DNA of 47,456 nucleotides from DATKCA01 sp035544675. Lineage in GTDB: Bacteria > Acidobacteriota > Thermoanaerobaculia > Gp7-AA8. A model generated the notes under the pieces. The model saw nothing but the letters and a program-made list of their open reading frames with translations. It ran no database searches and was not told the origin of the DNA. Positions 9,008-17,540 of this stretch are shown in pieces; within the stretch, counting starts at the first letter, position 1, and each line of letters starts with the position of its first letter. Both the position numbers and the translations under genes were made by a program. The stretch lies in contig DATKCA010000187.1 of NCBI GenBank assembly GCA_035544675.1, positions 1-47,456 on the forward strand, given 5' to 3'.

Positions 9008-9406
9008 TTACCAGACCTGGCAGAGGACTTCGCCGCCCACGCCGTTCTTCACGGCCTCGTGCCCGGCCAGCACACCCTTGGACGTGGAGACGATGGCCAG
9101 CCCCAGGCCTCCCAGGACGCGGGGGATCTCCTGCTTGTTGCGGTAGACGCGGCGTCCCGGGCGCGAGATGCGCTCGATGCCGTGAATGACCGGCTCTCCG
9201 TCATCGGAGTACTTGAGGTAGACGCGCAGCTTCGACTGGACCTTGTCCTCGACGAGCTTGTAGTTGCTGATGAAGCCTTCGCTCTTGAGAATGCGGGCAA
9301 TCTCGACCTTGAGCTTCGAAGCGGGCAGCTCCACACGATCGTGGTGCGCCTGAATTCCGTTGCGGATCCGCGAAAGCATGTCCGCTACTGGGTCTGTCAT
9401 CGACAT
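9008..9406 (-). CDS. rpsH: 30S ribosomal protein S8
   Basis: Primary 16S-binding protein and, in E. coli, the spc-operon translational repressor (132 aa). Begins MSMTDPVADMLSRIRNG and ends GLGLAIVSTSKGVLAGHEAVKNGVGGEVLCQVW, both diagnostic. The start could be either Met1 or Met3. It follows rpsN by 15 bases. I did not find an obvious S8-binding mRNA mimic near rplE, but this cannot be judged by eye. Confidence 0.97.
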   Translation of the reverse strand: MSMTDPVADMLSRIRNGIQAHHDRVELPASKLKVEIARILKSEGFISNYKLVEDKVQSKLRVYLKYSDDGEPVIHGIERISRPGRRVYRNKQEIPRVLGGLGLAIVSTSKGVLAGHEAVKNGVGGEVLCQVW

Positions 9407-9421
9407 ATCTGATCCTCGTTC

Positions 9422-9607
9422 CTACCAGCTTGCTTTAGTGACGCCCGGGATGTATCCGCCGAGCGAGAGCTGACGGAAGCAGATGCGGCAGAGCTGGAAC
9501 TTCCGCAGGAAACCGCGGGGGCGTCCGCACACCTTGCAGCGGTTGCGCTTCCGGGTCATGAACTTCGGCTTCCGCTCAGCCTTGACGATCATTGATGTTT
9601 TTGCCAT
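9422..9607 (-). CDS. rpsN: 30S ribosomal protein S14, zinc type (Z)
   Basis: 61-residue S14 with the CxxC...CxxC zinc ribbon (RCKVCGRPRGFLRKFQLCRICF) and C-terminal GYIPGVTKASW. The short zinc-binding form is a separate lineage from the long zinc-free S14. It is in its normal place between rplE and rpsH. Confidence 0.97.
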   Translation of the reverse strand: MAKTSMIVKAERKPKFMTRKRNRCKVCGRPRGFLRKFQLCRICFRQLSLGGYIPGVTKASW

Positions 9608-9618
9608 TTGCTTTTCCC

Positions 9619-10161
9619 TTATTTCCCGAACGGCATTCCCAGCTCGCGAAGAAGGAAGCGAGCCTGCTCGTCGTTCTTCGCCGAGGTCACGATGGTGATG
9701 TTCATCCCCTTCGACTTGTCGACTTTGGTGATGTCGATCTCCGGAAAGATGAGGTGATCGCGGACGCCCAGCGTGTAGTTCCCGCGTCCGTCGAAGGAGC
9801 GCGTGGGCACGCCACGGAAGTCGCGCACGCGCGGCAGGGCCGTCATGATGAGGCGGTCCAGGAACTCGTACATCTTCTCGCCGCGCAGCGTCACCATCGT
9901 GCCGATGGACTGGCCCTCGCGCAGCTTGAAGCTGGCGATCGACTTCTTCGCTTTCGTGATGACGGGCTTCTGGCCGGTGATCTGCCCCAGCTCGTCCACC
10001 GCGGCGTCGAGGATCTTCGCGTTCGAGATGGCCTCGCCCACACCCATGTTGATGACGATCTTCTCGACCTTGGGAACCGCCATCGGGTTCTTGATCTTGA
10101 ACTCGTCCTGGACCTTCCTGCGGACTTCCTTCGTGTACAGCTCTTTCAGTCGTGACGCCAT
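9619..10161 (-). CDS. rplE: 50S ribosomal protein L5
   Basis: L5 binds 5S rRNA and contacts P-site tRNA (180 aa). Signature stretches are VPKVEKIVINMGVGEA, PVITKAKKSIASFKLREG and RVRDFRGVPTRSFDGRGNY, ending FLLRELGMPFGK. Length is typical. It lies 45 bases after rplX; that gap shows no repeat. Confidence 0.97.
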   Translation of the reverse strand: MASRLKELYTKEVRRKVQDEFKIKNPMAVPKVEKIVINMGVGEAISNAKILDAAVDELGQITGQKPVITKAKKSIASFKLREGQSIGTMVTLRGEKMYEFLDRLIMTALPRVRDFRGVPTRSFDGRGNYTLGVRDHLIFPEIDITKVDKSKGMNITIVTSAKNDEQARFLLRELGMPFGK

Positions 10162-10206
10162 TTGATGATCCTTAGATCCTTCGCTTCCTCAGGCTGATGC
10201 TTTCAT

Positions 10207-10566
10207 TCACTTGCCCAGATCCGAGTCGCACTTGCGGCAGAAGCGCTTGGCGCCCTCGGCCGTGCGGTGCGATCCCAGCCGGGCCGGCTCGTTGCAGCTC
10301 GGGCAGATGACCTGAAGCTTGTCGGTGCGCACCGGCGACTCCCGCTCCACGATTCCACCCTTCTGGTTCTTCTGCGGGTTCGGCCGGGTGTGCTTCTTCA
10401 GGAAGTTCACCCGCTCCACGATGGCCGTGCCCTTCGAGGCCAGCACGCGCAGGACCTTCCCCTGCTTCCCGCGGTCCTTGCCCGAGAGGACGACCACGTT
10501 GTCGCCCTTGCGCACGTGGGTTTTGCCGTGCGGCTCTTCTTTGAATTTGCCTGCTTTTCCGTACAT
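10207..10566 (-). CDS. rplX: 50S ribosomal protein L24 with C-terminal zinc ribbon
   Basis: Assembly initiator protein of the large subunit (119 aa). The KOW motif is at about residues 19-45 (VRKGDNVVVLSGKDRGKQGKV). The C-terminal part adds a CPSC...CRKC tetracysteine ribbon, seen in a subset of bacterial L24 proteins. The ATG at 10564-10566 lies 7 bases after a one-armed heptad array (10574-10591). The only purine-rich leader is AAGAGAAAAGAC, partly array-derived. Confidence 0.95.
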   Translation of the reverse strand: MYGKAGKFKEEPHGKTHVRKGDNVVVLSGKDRGKQGKVLRVLASKGTAIVERVNFLKKHTRPNPQKNQKGGIVERESPVRTDKLQVICPSCNEPARLGSHRTAEGAKRFCRKCDSDLGK

Positions 10567-10573
10567 GTCTTTT

Positions 10574-10591
10574 CTCTTGGCTCTTGGCTCT
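10574..10591 (-). repeat. One-armed heptad array, rplN-rplX junction
   Basis: Two and a half GAGCCAA-type heptads without an inverted partner. In the mRNA sense the first unit reads TAGAGCC, and its TAG is the rplN stop codon. The array fills the 23-base gap to the rplX start. Confidence 0.85.
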
Positions 10592-10961
10592 AAATGACCT
10601 CTGGCGCCAGCGAAATGATCTTCATGAACTTCCGCTCACGTAGCTCGCGGGCCACGGGTCCGAAGACGCGCGTCCCCACCGGCTCGCGTTGATCGTTGAT
10701 GAGGACGGCCGCGTTGTCGTCGAACTTGATGTACGACCCGTCCCGGCGGCGATGCTCCTTCACGGTGCGGACGATGACGGCCTTCACCACCGCGCCCTTC
10801 TTCACCGTTCCGTCCGGCGACGCTTCCTTGACCGAGGCGGTGATGACGTCGCCGAGCCCGGCGTACTTGCCGGCCGTGGAACCGCCGAGCATCTTGATCG
10901 CCGCGATCTTCTTGGCGCCGGTGTTGTCGGCAACCGTCAGTACTGTCCGCATCTGAATCAT
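10590..10961 (-). CDS. rplN: 50S ribosomal protein L14
   Basis: L14 (123 aa) contacts the small subunit and binds assembly factor RsfS. It begins MIQMRTVLTVADNTGAKKI and carries GDVITASVKEA, KFDDNAAVLIN and FGPVARELRERKFMKIISLAPEV, all family signatures. Its stop codon lies inside a GAGCCAA-type unit. It follows rpsQ by 2 bases. Confidence 0.97.
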   Translation of the reverse strand: MIQMRTVLTVADNTGAKKIAAIKMLGGSTAGKYAGLGDVITASVKEASPDGTVKKGAVVKAVIVRTVKEHRRRDGSYIKFDDNAAVLINDQREPVGTRVFGPVARELRERKFMKIISLAPEVI

Positions 10962-10963
10962 GG

Positions 10964-11242
10964 CTAGCTCGCTCTCTCCAGCACTTCCTTGACGTTCCAG
11001 CGCTTCCGCTTGGAAAGCGGACGCGTCTCTTCGATGACCACGCGGTCGCCGATGTTGAGAGGGTCGTTCGAATGCGCCATGAACTTGCTCGTGCGCTTGA
11101 CGTACTTCTGATACATCTTGTGCTTGAACAGGTTCTCGACCGCGACGACCACGGTCTTCATCATCTTGTTGGAGACGACCACGCCGACCTTGGTCCGCTC
11201 GTTCGTCTTCTTCTTCTTCTCGCTCGTTGCCTTGTCTGCCAT
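10964..11242 (-). CDS. rpsQ: 30S ribosomal protein S17
   Basis: Primary 16S-binding OB-fold protein (92 aa). Core signatures are VGVVVSNKMMKTVVVAVE and DRVVIEETRPLSKRKRWNV. The first 16 residues are an acidic/basic extension (DKATSEKKKKTNERTK). It sits between rpmC and rplN with 2- and 10-base gaps. Confidence 0.96.
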   Translation of the reverse strand: MADKATSEKKKKTNERTKVGVVVSNKMMKTVVVAVENLFKHKMYQKYVKRTSKFMAHSNDPLNIGDRVVIEETRPLSKRKRWNVKEVLERAS

Positions 11243-11252
11243 TCTCGATCCT

Positions 11253-11447
11253 TCAGGCTCGTGACTTCTCGCCCAGCAGTGTTTTGATGCGCGCGATCTC
11301 CCGCCTGACCTGCCCGATCTTCATCGGGTTCTCGACCCGTCCGGTGGCGCGCTGGAAGCGGAGCTTGAACAGCTGCTCGGCCAGCTCCCTTTCCCTGAGC
11401 TCGAGCTCAGGAACGGACTTGTCGCGAAGTTCTGAGGTTTTCATCAC
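11253..11447 (-). CDS. rpmC: 50S ribosomal protein L29
   Basis: Small two-helix protein near the exit tunnel that docks trigger factor and SRP (64 aa). It begins MMKTSELRDKSVPELE and has the signature FKLRFQRATGRVENPMKIGQVRREIARIKT. The ATG overlaps the rplP stop as ATGA. Confidence 0.96.
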   Translation of the reverse strand: MMKTSELRDKSVPELELRERELAEQLFKLRFQRATGRVENPMKIGQVRREIARIKTLLGEKSRA

Positions 11448-11869
11448 TCACCGACCTCCAGCATCTCCCGGCTGACGAAGCGCGTCTTGATGGGCAGCTT
11501 GTGCGCGGCCAGCTTGAGCGCCTCCTCGGCCACCTGCCGGGTCACCCCTTCCATCTCATAGAGGATGCGCGCCGGCTTGATCACGCATACCCATTCTTCC
11601 GGAGCGCCCTTCCCCTTGCCCATGCGGGTCTCCAGCGGCTTCTTGGTCACAGGCTTGTCGGGGAAGATGCGGATCCAGATCTTTCCACCGCGCTTGACGT
11701 GACGGGTCATGGCGATACGGGCCGCCTCGATCTGGCGCGCCGTCACCCAGCCCGCCTCGAGCGCCTGCAGCCCGTAGTCGCCGAACGAGATCTTCTGGCC
11801 ACGTGTGGCCAGACCGCGCCGGCGTCCCCGCTGTTGCTTTCTGAATTTGACTTTTTTTGGCATCAACAT
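11444..11869 (-). CDS. rplP: 50S ribosomal protein L16
   Basis: L16 organises the A-site tRNA region of the large subunit (141 aa). It has PKKVKFRKQQRGRRRGLA, GGKIWIRIFPDKPVTKKP and RMGKGKGAPEEWVCVIKPARIL. I place the start at 11869 (MLMPKKVK); AGGAG lies 10 bases upstream, while Met3 at 11863 would be 16 bases away. The AGGAG belongs to a degenerate unit at the end of the heptad array 11881-11982, so the repeat supplies the ribosome-binding site. Confidence 0.93.
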   Translation of the reverse strand: MLMPKKVKFRKQQRGRRRGLATRGQKISFGDYGLQALEAGWVTARQIEAARIAMTRHVKRGGKIWIRIFPDKPVTKKPLETRMGKGKGAPEEWVCVIKPARILYEMEGVTRQVAEEALKLAAHKLPIKTRFVSREMLEVGE

Positions 11870-11880
11870 GATGCGTTGAC

Positions 11881-11982
11881 TCCTGGTTCTTGGTCTTGGT
11901 TCTTGGTCTTGGCTCTTGGCTCTTGGCTCTTGGCTCTTGGCTCTGGGGGTCCGCTTTCCCAAGAGCCCAGAGCCCAGAGCCC
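11881..11982. repeat. Heptad inverted-repeat hairpin, rpsC-rplP junction
   Basis: The longest copy. The arm 11881-11946 has about nine heptads, from clean CTCTTGG to eroded TCTTGGT near rplP, and faces a shorter arm at 11957-11982. The loop holds CCGCTTTCCC, as in the 1636 copy. Unit decay increases towards the rplP start, which fits gradual mutation. Confidence 0.9.
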
Positions 11983-11987
11983 GTTTC

Positions 11988-12638
11988 TTACTGCGGTCTC
12001 CGACGCGATCTGGCTTTGGCCATTTCGCCTTTGAAGATCCACACCTTCACACCGATGATCCCGTACGTGGTCCTGGCCAGGGCCAGGCCGTAGTCGATGT
12101 CGGCCTTCAGCGTGTGCAGCGGAAGCCGGCCGTCCTGGTACCACTCGCTGCGCGCGATCTCGGCGCCGTTGAGCCGGCCGCCCACGCGCACCTTGATCCC
12201 CTTGGCCCCGAAGCGGAAGGCCGACTCCATGGCCTTCTTCATGGCCCGGCGGAAGGCGATGCGGCGCTCCAGCTGCGTGGCGATGTTCTCGGCCACCAGC
12301 TGCGCGTCGAGCTCCGGCCGCTGGATCTCCTGGATGTTGATGTAGACCTCGCCGTTGACGAGCTTCTGCAGCTCGTCCCGGAGCTTGTCGACCTCGGCGC
12401 CCTTGCGTCCGATGATGATGCCGGGACGCGAGGTGTAGATGTTGATGCGCATCTTGTTCGCCGTGCGCTCGATGTCGATCTCCGAGACTCCGGCGTGGGA
12501 GAGGCGCTTCTTCAGATCTTCGCGAAGCTTCAGATCGCGATGCAGCGTCTCGGCGTAGTTCTTTCCCGCGAACCAGCGGGAATGCCACGTCTTGTTGAAC
12601 CCAAGCCGAAATCCGTACGGATTTACTTTCTGACCCAA
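11988..12638 (-). CDS. rpsC: 30S ribosomal protein S3
   Basis: S3 forms the mRNA entry channel with S4 and S5 and has helicase activity (216 aa). It begins MGQKVNPYGFRLGF. The KH domain is at about residues 40-110 (RPGIIIGRKGAEVDKLRDEL). The C-terminal domain includes GIKVRVGGRLNGAEIARSEW and TYGIIGVKVWIFKGE. Length is slightly below the 230 residues of E. coli. Follows rplV by 11 bases. Confidence 0.97.
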   Translation of the reverse strand: MGQKVNPYGFRLGFNKTWHSRWFAGKNYAETLHRDLKLREDLKKRLSHAGVSEIDIERTANKMRINIYTSRPGIIIGRKGAEVDKLRDELQKLVNGEVYINIQEIQRPELDAQLVAENIATQLERRIAFRRAMKKAMESAFRFGAKGIKVRVGGRLNGAEIARSEWYQDGRLPLHTLKADIDYGLALARTTYGIIGVKVWIFKGEMAKARSRRRPQ

Positions 12639-12649
12639 GATTGCCTCCG

Positions 12650-13051
12650 TTACTTCCGAGCCCGCGCGCGGGTGGTCTTCTTCTTCGCTCCACCGCTGCG
12701 CTCGTTCACTGCCTTGACTTCGTCCGAAACATGCACCGTCACGTGCGCCTTGCGCTTCTGGATCCGGTAGGCGCGCCCCATCGGAGCCGGCTGCACGCGC
12801 TTCTCACGCGGCCCATCGTTGACGTAGATCTTCGAGACCACCAGATCGTCCACGTCGGGGGCGTTGTCCTTCTGCTCCACGTTGGCCACGGCCGACCGGA
12901 CCAGCTTCTCCAGATCCTTGGCCGCCGCCTTCCGCGTGAAGCGGAGGATCTGCAGCGCCTCCTCCACCTTCTTGCCGCGGACGAGATCGACGATCAGCCG
13001 CACTTTCTGCGGTGATGCTTTCAGGTACCGTAGGGTTGCTGTCGCTTCCAT
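12650..13051 (-). CDS. rplV: 50S ribosomal protein L22
   Basis: L22 (133 aa) has a beta-hairpin reaching into the peptide exit tunnel. Signatures are LRYLKASPQKVRLIVDLVRGK, LEKLVRSAVANVEQ and the hairpin RAYRIQKRKAHVTVHV. About 20 residues of basic tail (NERSGGAKKKTTRARARK) extend past the usual C-terminus. Confidence 0.96.
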   Translation of the reverse strand: MEATATLRYLKASPQKVRLIVDLVRGKKVEEALQILRFTRKAAAKDLEKLVRSAVANVEQKDNAPDVDDLVVSKIYVNDGPREKRVQPAPMGRAYRIQKRKAHVTVHVSDEVKAVNERSGGAKKKTTRARARK

Positions 13052-13063
13052 CGATGTTCTCCG

Positions 13064-13387
13064 TTACGGCTTCGCCGCGGGCGCTGCCGCAGCCGGCGCC
13101 GCAGCCGGCTTGACGCTCTTCTCGACCTTCTTGCCGCTGTGGCCCTTGAACGTGCGGGTGAGCGCGAACTCGCCGAGCTTGTGGCCGACCATGTTCTCGG
13201 AGACGTACACCGGCACGAACTTCCGGCCGTTGTGAATGGCGATCGTGTGTCCAACCATGTCGGGCGTGACCGTCGAGCGCCGCGACCAGCTCTTGATGAC
13301 CTTCTTGTCCCGCTCGCGGTTCATCGTCTCGACCTTCCTGGCGAGATGCTCGTCGACGAACGGGCCCTTCTTGAGTGAACGTGCCAT
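13064..13387 (-). CDS. rpsS: 30S ribosomal protein S19 with Ala/Pro tail
   Basis: Head protein contacting tRNA and S13 (107 aa). It starts MARSLKKGPFVDEHL and has WSRRSTVTPDMVGHTIAIHNG and MVGHKLGEFALTRTFKGH. The last 18 residues (VKPAAAPAAAAPAAKP) are a low-complexity addition to the 90-residue core. The ATG overlaps the rplB TAA by one base (TAATG), so the start is fixed by both homology and coupling. Confidence 0.96.
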   Translation of the reverse strand: MARSLKKGPFVDEHLARKVETMNRERDKKVIKSWSRRSTVTPDMVGHTIAIHNGRKFVPVYVSENMVGHKLGEFALTRTFKGHSGKKVEKSVKPAAAPAAAAPAAKP

Positions 13388-14214
13388 TACTTTTTGCCTC
13401 TCCGCTTGACGATGAACTTCGTCGTTCTCTTGTTGCGGCGCGTCTTGTAGCCCTTCGTCGGCTGGCCCCACGGGCTCACCGGGTGACGTCCACCGGACGT
13501 CTTGCCTTCACCGCCGCCCAGCGGGTGATCGACCGGGTTCATCGACACACCGCGGTTGTGCGGCTTCTTCCCGCGGTGCCGCGTGCGGCCGGCCTTGCCG
13601 ATGGAGATGTCCTCGTGCTCGATGTTTCCGACGCGGCCGATCGTGGCGTAGCAGCGGACGTGAACCTTGCGCATCTCGCCGGAGGGGAGACGCAGCGTTG
13701 CCCAATCTCCCTCGCGAGCCATGAGCTGCGCGAAAACGCCGGCCGAACGGGCCATCTGGCCGCCCTTCCCTTCCTTCAGCTCGATGTTGTGAACGGTCGT
13801 GCCCAGAGGGATGGCCGAAAGCGGGAGCGAGTTGCCCACGAGGATGTCTGCTTCGGGACCGGCCGTGATCGTGGCGCCCACTTCCAGTCCATCGGGGGCC
13901 AGGATGTAGCGCTTCTCGCCGTCCGCGTAATTGAGCAGTGCGATGCGCGCGGTCCGGTTCGGGTCGTATTCGATCGCCGCAACCTTGGCCGGGATGTTGT
14001 GCTTCTCGCGCTTGAAATCGATGTCGCGGTACTTCTGCTTGTGGCCGCCGCCGATGAAGCGGGACGTGATCCGTCCGATGGAGTTGCGGCCTCCCGTCTT
14101 CGGCTTCCCCCTGGTCAGGGCCTTCTCGGGCTTCGACTTCGTGATCTCATCGAAGGTGTGATGAGTCTGCTGGCGAAGGCCCGGTGATGTCGGCTTGTAA
14201 CCTTTGACTGGCAT
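13387..14214 (-). CDS. rplB: 50S ribosomal protein L2
   Basis: Primary 23S-binding protein near the peptidyl-transferase centre (275 aa). It opens MPVKGYKPTSPGLRQQ and has the C-terminal block around GVSMNPVDHPLGGGEGKTSGGRHPVSPWG, where the conserved His of the active-centre loop lies. Length is typical. The gene starts 5 bases after rplW. Confidence 0.98.
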   Translation of the reverse strand: MPVKGYKPTSPGLRQQTHHTFDEITKSKPEKALTRGKPKTGGRNSIGRITSRFIGGGHKQKYRDIDFKREKHNIPAKVAAIEYDPNRTARIALLNYADGEKRYILAPDGLEVGATITAGPEADILVGNSLPLSAIPLGTTVHNIELKEGKGGQMARSAGVFAQLMAREGDWATLRLPSGEMRKVHVRCYATIGRVGNIEHEDISIGKAGRTRHRGKKPHNRGVSMNPVDHPLGGGEGKTSGGRHPVSPWGQPTKGYKTRRNKRTTKFIVKRRGKK

Positions 14215-14219
14215 GGTCG

Positions 14220-14513
14220 TTAGACTCCTTCGATGAAGTCGGGAGCCTTCTCCCCTTCCTTGAGGCGGACGTAGGCCTTGCGCCAGTCGCGGCGCTTGCC
14301 GGCCCAGCGGCCCATCCGCTTCATCTTTCCGCGGACGTTGAAGAGGCGCACTTCCTCGACTTTGACCTTGAAGAGCTCCTCGACCGCTTTCTTGACTTCG
14401 ATCTTGTTCGCGTCCGGGTCCACTTCGAACGCGATGATGTTCGCGCCGGTCTCGCGCATGATCGAGCTCTTCTCGGTCACCAGCGGGCGGCGGATGATCT
14501 GATTCGCGTTCAT
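14220..14513 (-). CDS. rplW: 50S ribosomal protein L23
   Basis: Exit-tunnel rim protein that docks trigger factor and SRP (97 aa). It has IIRRPLVTEKSSIM at the start, FEVDPDANKIEVKKAVEELFKVKV in the middle, and KRRDWRKAYVRLKEGE. The ATG overlaps the rplD stop (ATGA). Confidence 0.96.
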   Translation of the reverse strand: MNANQIIRRPLVTEKSSIMRETGANIIAFEVDPDANKIEVKKAVEELFKVKVEEVRLFNVRGKMKRMGRWAGKRRDWRKAYVRLKEGEKAPDFIEGV

Positions 14514-15136
14514 GACTCGAGCACCTCCGTGAGCCGCTCCAGCGCAGCCTGGCTGAGCACGATGTAGCGGCTGTTCACCACGTCGTACACGTTCACGTTC
14601 GACGCGTCGACGAACTGCAGTTTGGGGTTGTTGCGCGAGGCCAGAACGGCGTTGGTGTTCTCCATCGAGTCCACGAGCAGCGCCTTCCCCTCCACTCCGA
14701 TGTTGGCCACCTTCTCGGCGAGCGACTTCGTCTTGCCGTCATCGATCGACAGATCGCTGAGCAGCACCAGGGTGCCTTCCTTGACGCGCTGCGAGAGTGC
14801 AGCCTTGAGCGCGTTCTTCTTTTCCTTCGCGTTCATCTTGTACGAGTGGTCGCGGGGAACAGGCCCGAAGACCGTGCCGCCGTGACGATGAATGGGCGGG
14901 CGGTTTCCGCCCTGACGAGCCCGCCCCGTGCCCTTCTGGCGGAACGGCTTCTTGCCCGAGCCGGCCACTTCCGAGCGAGTCTTGGTCTTGTGCGTTCCCT
15001 GGCGGAGCGACGCGAGGTAGTTGCGCACCGCCTCGTGAATCAGGTGCTCCTTGTACGGATAGGCGAAGATCTCATCGGGCAGCTCGACAGAGCCGACCTT
15101 CTTTCCGTTCCAGTCCTTGATGTCGATGGTCGGCAT
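14510..15136 (-). CDS. rplD: 50S ribosomal protein L4
   Basis: L4 (208 aa) forms the tunnel constriction with L22 and, in E. coli, represses the S10 operon. Signature segments are KTKTRSEVAGSGKKPFRQKGTGRARQG and GGTVFGPVPRDHSYKMNAKEKK. Begins MPTIDIKDWNGKKVGSVELP. It follows rplC by 2 bases. The usual S10-leader target of L4 would be upstream of rpsJ, where I see only a short GC-rich hairpin. Confidence 0.97.
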   Translation of the reverse strand: MPTIDIKDWNGKKVGSVELPDEIFAYPYKEHLIHEAVRNYLASLRQGTHKTKTRSEVAGSGKKPFRQKGTGRARQGGNRPPIHRHGGTVFGPVPRDHSYKMNAKEKKNALKAALSQRVKEGTLVLLSDLSIDDGKTKSLAEKVANIGVEGKALLVDSMENTNAVLASRNNPKLQFVDASNVNVYDVVNSRYIVLSQAALERLTEVLES

Positions 15137-15138
15137 GG

Positions 15139-15780
15139 TTACTCGCTCCTCTGCCCGTTCCGGGAGAACTGAACGTAGACCAGACCGTTCTTCCCACCGG
15201 GCACGGCGCCCTTGACGTAGAGCAGGTTGTTCTCGGCGTCGACCTTCGCCACGCGAAGGTTCTTGACCGTGACCTGATCGCCGCCCATCCGGCCGCCCAT
15301 GCGCATGCCCTTCATGACGCGCGACGGGAACGCCGAAGCGCCGATCGAGCCGGGGGCCCGGTGGAACATCGAGCCGTGCGTGGCGCGGCCGCCACGGAAG
15401 TGATGCCGCTTGACCACGCCCTGGAAGCCTTTGCCCTTCGACTGACCGACCACGTCGATCGTGTCGCCCGGCTTGAACATGTCCACCTGGACCTTGTCCC
15501 CGACGTTGGCCTCGCCGCTGTACGGGACCTCGGCCAGCGTGCGCACGGGCTGGACGCCGGCCTTCTCGAAGTGTCCGCGCATCGGGCTCGTCACCCGGCG
15601 GTTGGAGATCTTCTCGACCAGCCCGATCTGCACGGCGTCATAGCCGTCCCTTTCGGCGGTCTTCTTCTGCACGACCAGGCAGGGTCCGGCCTGAATGACC
15701 GTCACCGGGACGAGAGCTCCATCCTCGGCGAACACCTGGGTCATTCCGACCTTCTTGCCAATGATTCCTTCGATTGCCAT
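15139..15780 (-). CDS. rplC: 50S ribosomal protein L3
   Basis: Early assembly protein whose loop reaches the peptidyl-transferase centre (213 aa). It opens MAIEGIIGKKVGMTQVF and has GKGFQGVVKRHHFRGGRATHGS, which holds the glutamine methylated by PrmB in other bacteria, then RVMKGMRMGGRMGG. An AAGGTG lies 7 bases before the ATG. Confidence 0.97.
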   Translation of the reverse strand: MAIEGIIGKKVGMTQVFAEDGALVPVTVIQAGPCLVVQKKTAERDGYDAVQIGLVEKISNRRVTSPMRGHFEKAGVQPVRTLAEVPYSGEANVGDKVQVDMFKPGDTIDVVGQSKGKGFQGVVKRHHFRGGRATHGSMFHRAPGSIGASAFPSRVMKGMRMGGRMGGDQVTVKNLRVAKVDAENNLLYVKGAVPGGKNGLVYVQFSRNGQRSE

Positions 15781-15823
15781 CTAGTTCACCTTGGAACCCT
15801 TTCGAGTTCGTGTGTGTGTGTTC

Positions 15824-15904
15824 GGCTCTTGGCTCTTAGCTCTTGGCTCTTGGGATAATCTGTTGCTCGTGACTCCCAAGAGCCAGGAGCCCAGAGCCCA
15901 GAGC
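15824..15904. repeat. Heptad inverted-repeat hairpin, rpsJ-rplC junction
   Basis: Heptads at 15824-15854 pair with 15874-15904. The loop has GAGTCACGAG in the mRNA sense, identical to the core of the loop in the 5172 copy, so these two share a common origin beyond the arms. A short GT run (about 15810-15820) lies between this hairpin and rplC. Confidence 0.9.
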
Positions 15905-15911
15905 CATTCAG

Positions 15912-16229
15912 CTACTTGCCGAATGCCTTGATCTCCACGTCCACACCGGCGGGGAGCTCGAGCTTCATGAGCGCGTCGACCGTCTGGGTCGTCGGCTCGA
16001 GGATGTCGAGCAGCCGCTTGTGTGTCCGCATCTCGAACTGCTCGCGCGATTTCTTGTCGACGTGCGGGCTGCGCAGCACCGTGTACCGCGAAATCTGAGT
16101 GGGCAGCGGGATCGGTCCCGCCACCCTGGCTCCGGTGCGCTTGGCCGTGTCGACGATCTCACTGGTCGACTGGTCGAGAACGCGGTAGTCATAAGCCTTC
16201 AGCCGGATGCGGATTTTTTCGTTCATCAT
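15912..16229 (-). CDS. rpsJ: 30S ribosomal protein S10
   Basis: Head protein and transcription antitermination partner NusE (105 aa). Begins MMNEKIRIRLKAYDYRVLD and has RSPHVDKKSREQFEMRTHKRL, ending LPAGVDVEIKAFGK. GAGG is 8 bases before the first of two tandem ATGs, so I take 16229; 16226 is possible. The 14 residues upstream of this in the frame come from the GCGCGGGTG hairpin and are rejected. Confidence 0.96.
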   Translation of the reverse strand: MMNEKIRIRLKAYDYRVLDQSTSEIVDTAKRTGARVAGPIPLPTQISRYTVLRSPHVDKKSREQFEMRTHKRLLDILEPTTQTVDALMKLELPAGVDVEIKAFGK

Positions 16230-16255
16230 GGTTTCTTGCCTCAAAGAACAGTGGA

Positions 16256-16277
16256 GCGCGGGTGTCCTCACCCGCGC
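16256..16277. repeat. GC-rich hairpin between tuf and rpsJ
   Basis: A perfect 9-bp stem GCGCGGGTG / CACCCGCGC with a TCCT loop fills much of the 59-base tuf-rpsJ gap. There is no U-tract, so it is not a typical terminator. It could be an interspersed repeat or an RNA-processing stem. Confidence 0.75.
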
Positions 16278-16288
16278 CCTCTCGTGTG

Positions 16289-17479
<1,191 letters not shown>

Positions 17480-17501
17480 GTTGGATCTACCTCCGTTTAT
17501 T

Positions 17502-17536
17502 AGCTCTTGGCTCTTGGCTCTTGGATGCAAGAGCCT
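17502..17536. repeat. Short heptad hairpin, fusA-tuf junction
   Basis: Three CTCTTGG heptads at 17502-17524 and a 9-base inverted remnant at 17528-17536. It is the smallest two-armed copy. The tuf GGAGGT site lies between it and the ATG, so it does not overlap the ribosome-binding site. Confidence 0.85.
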
Positions 17537-17540
17537 CTAA

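Noticed and set aside
15810..15820. GT dinucleotide run
   Set aside because: Only about five units; common by chance and without visible function.
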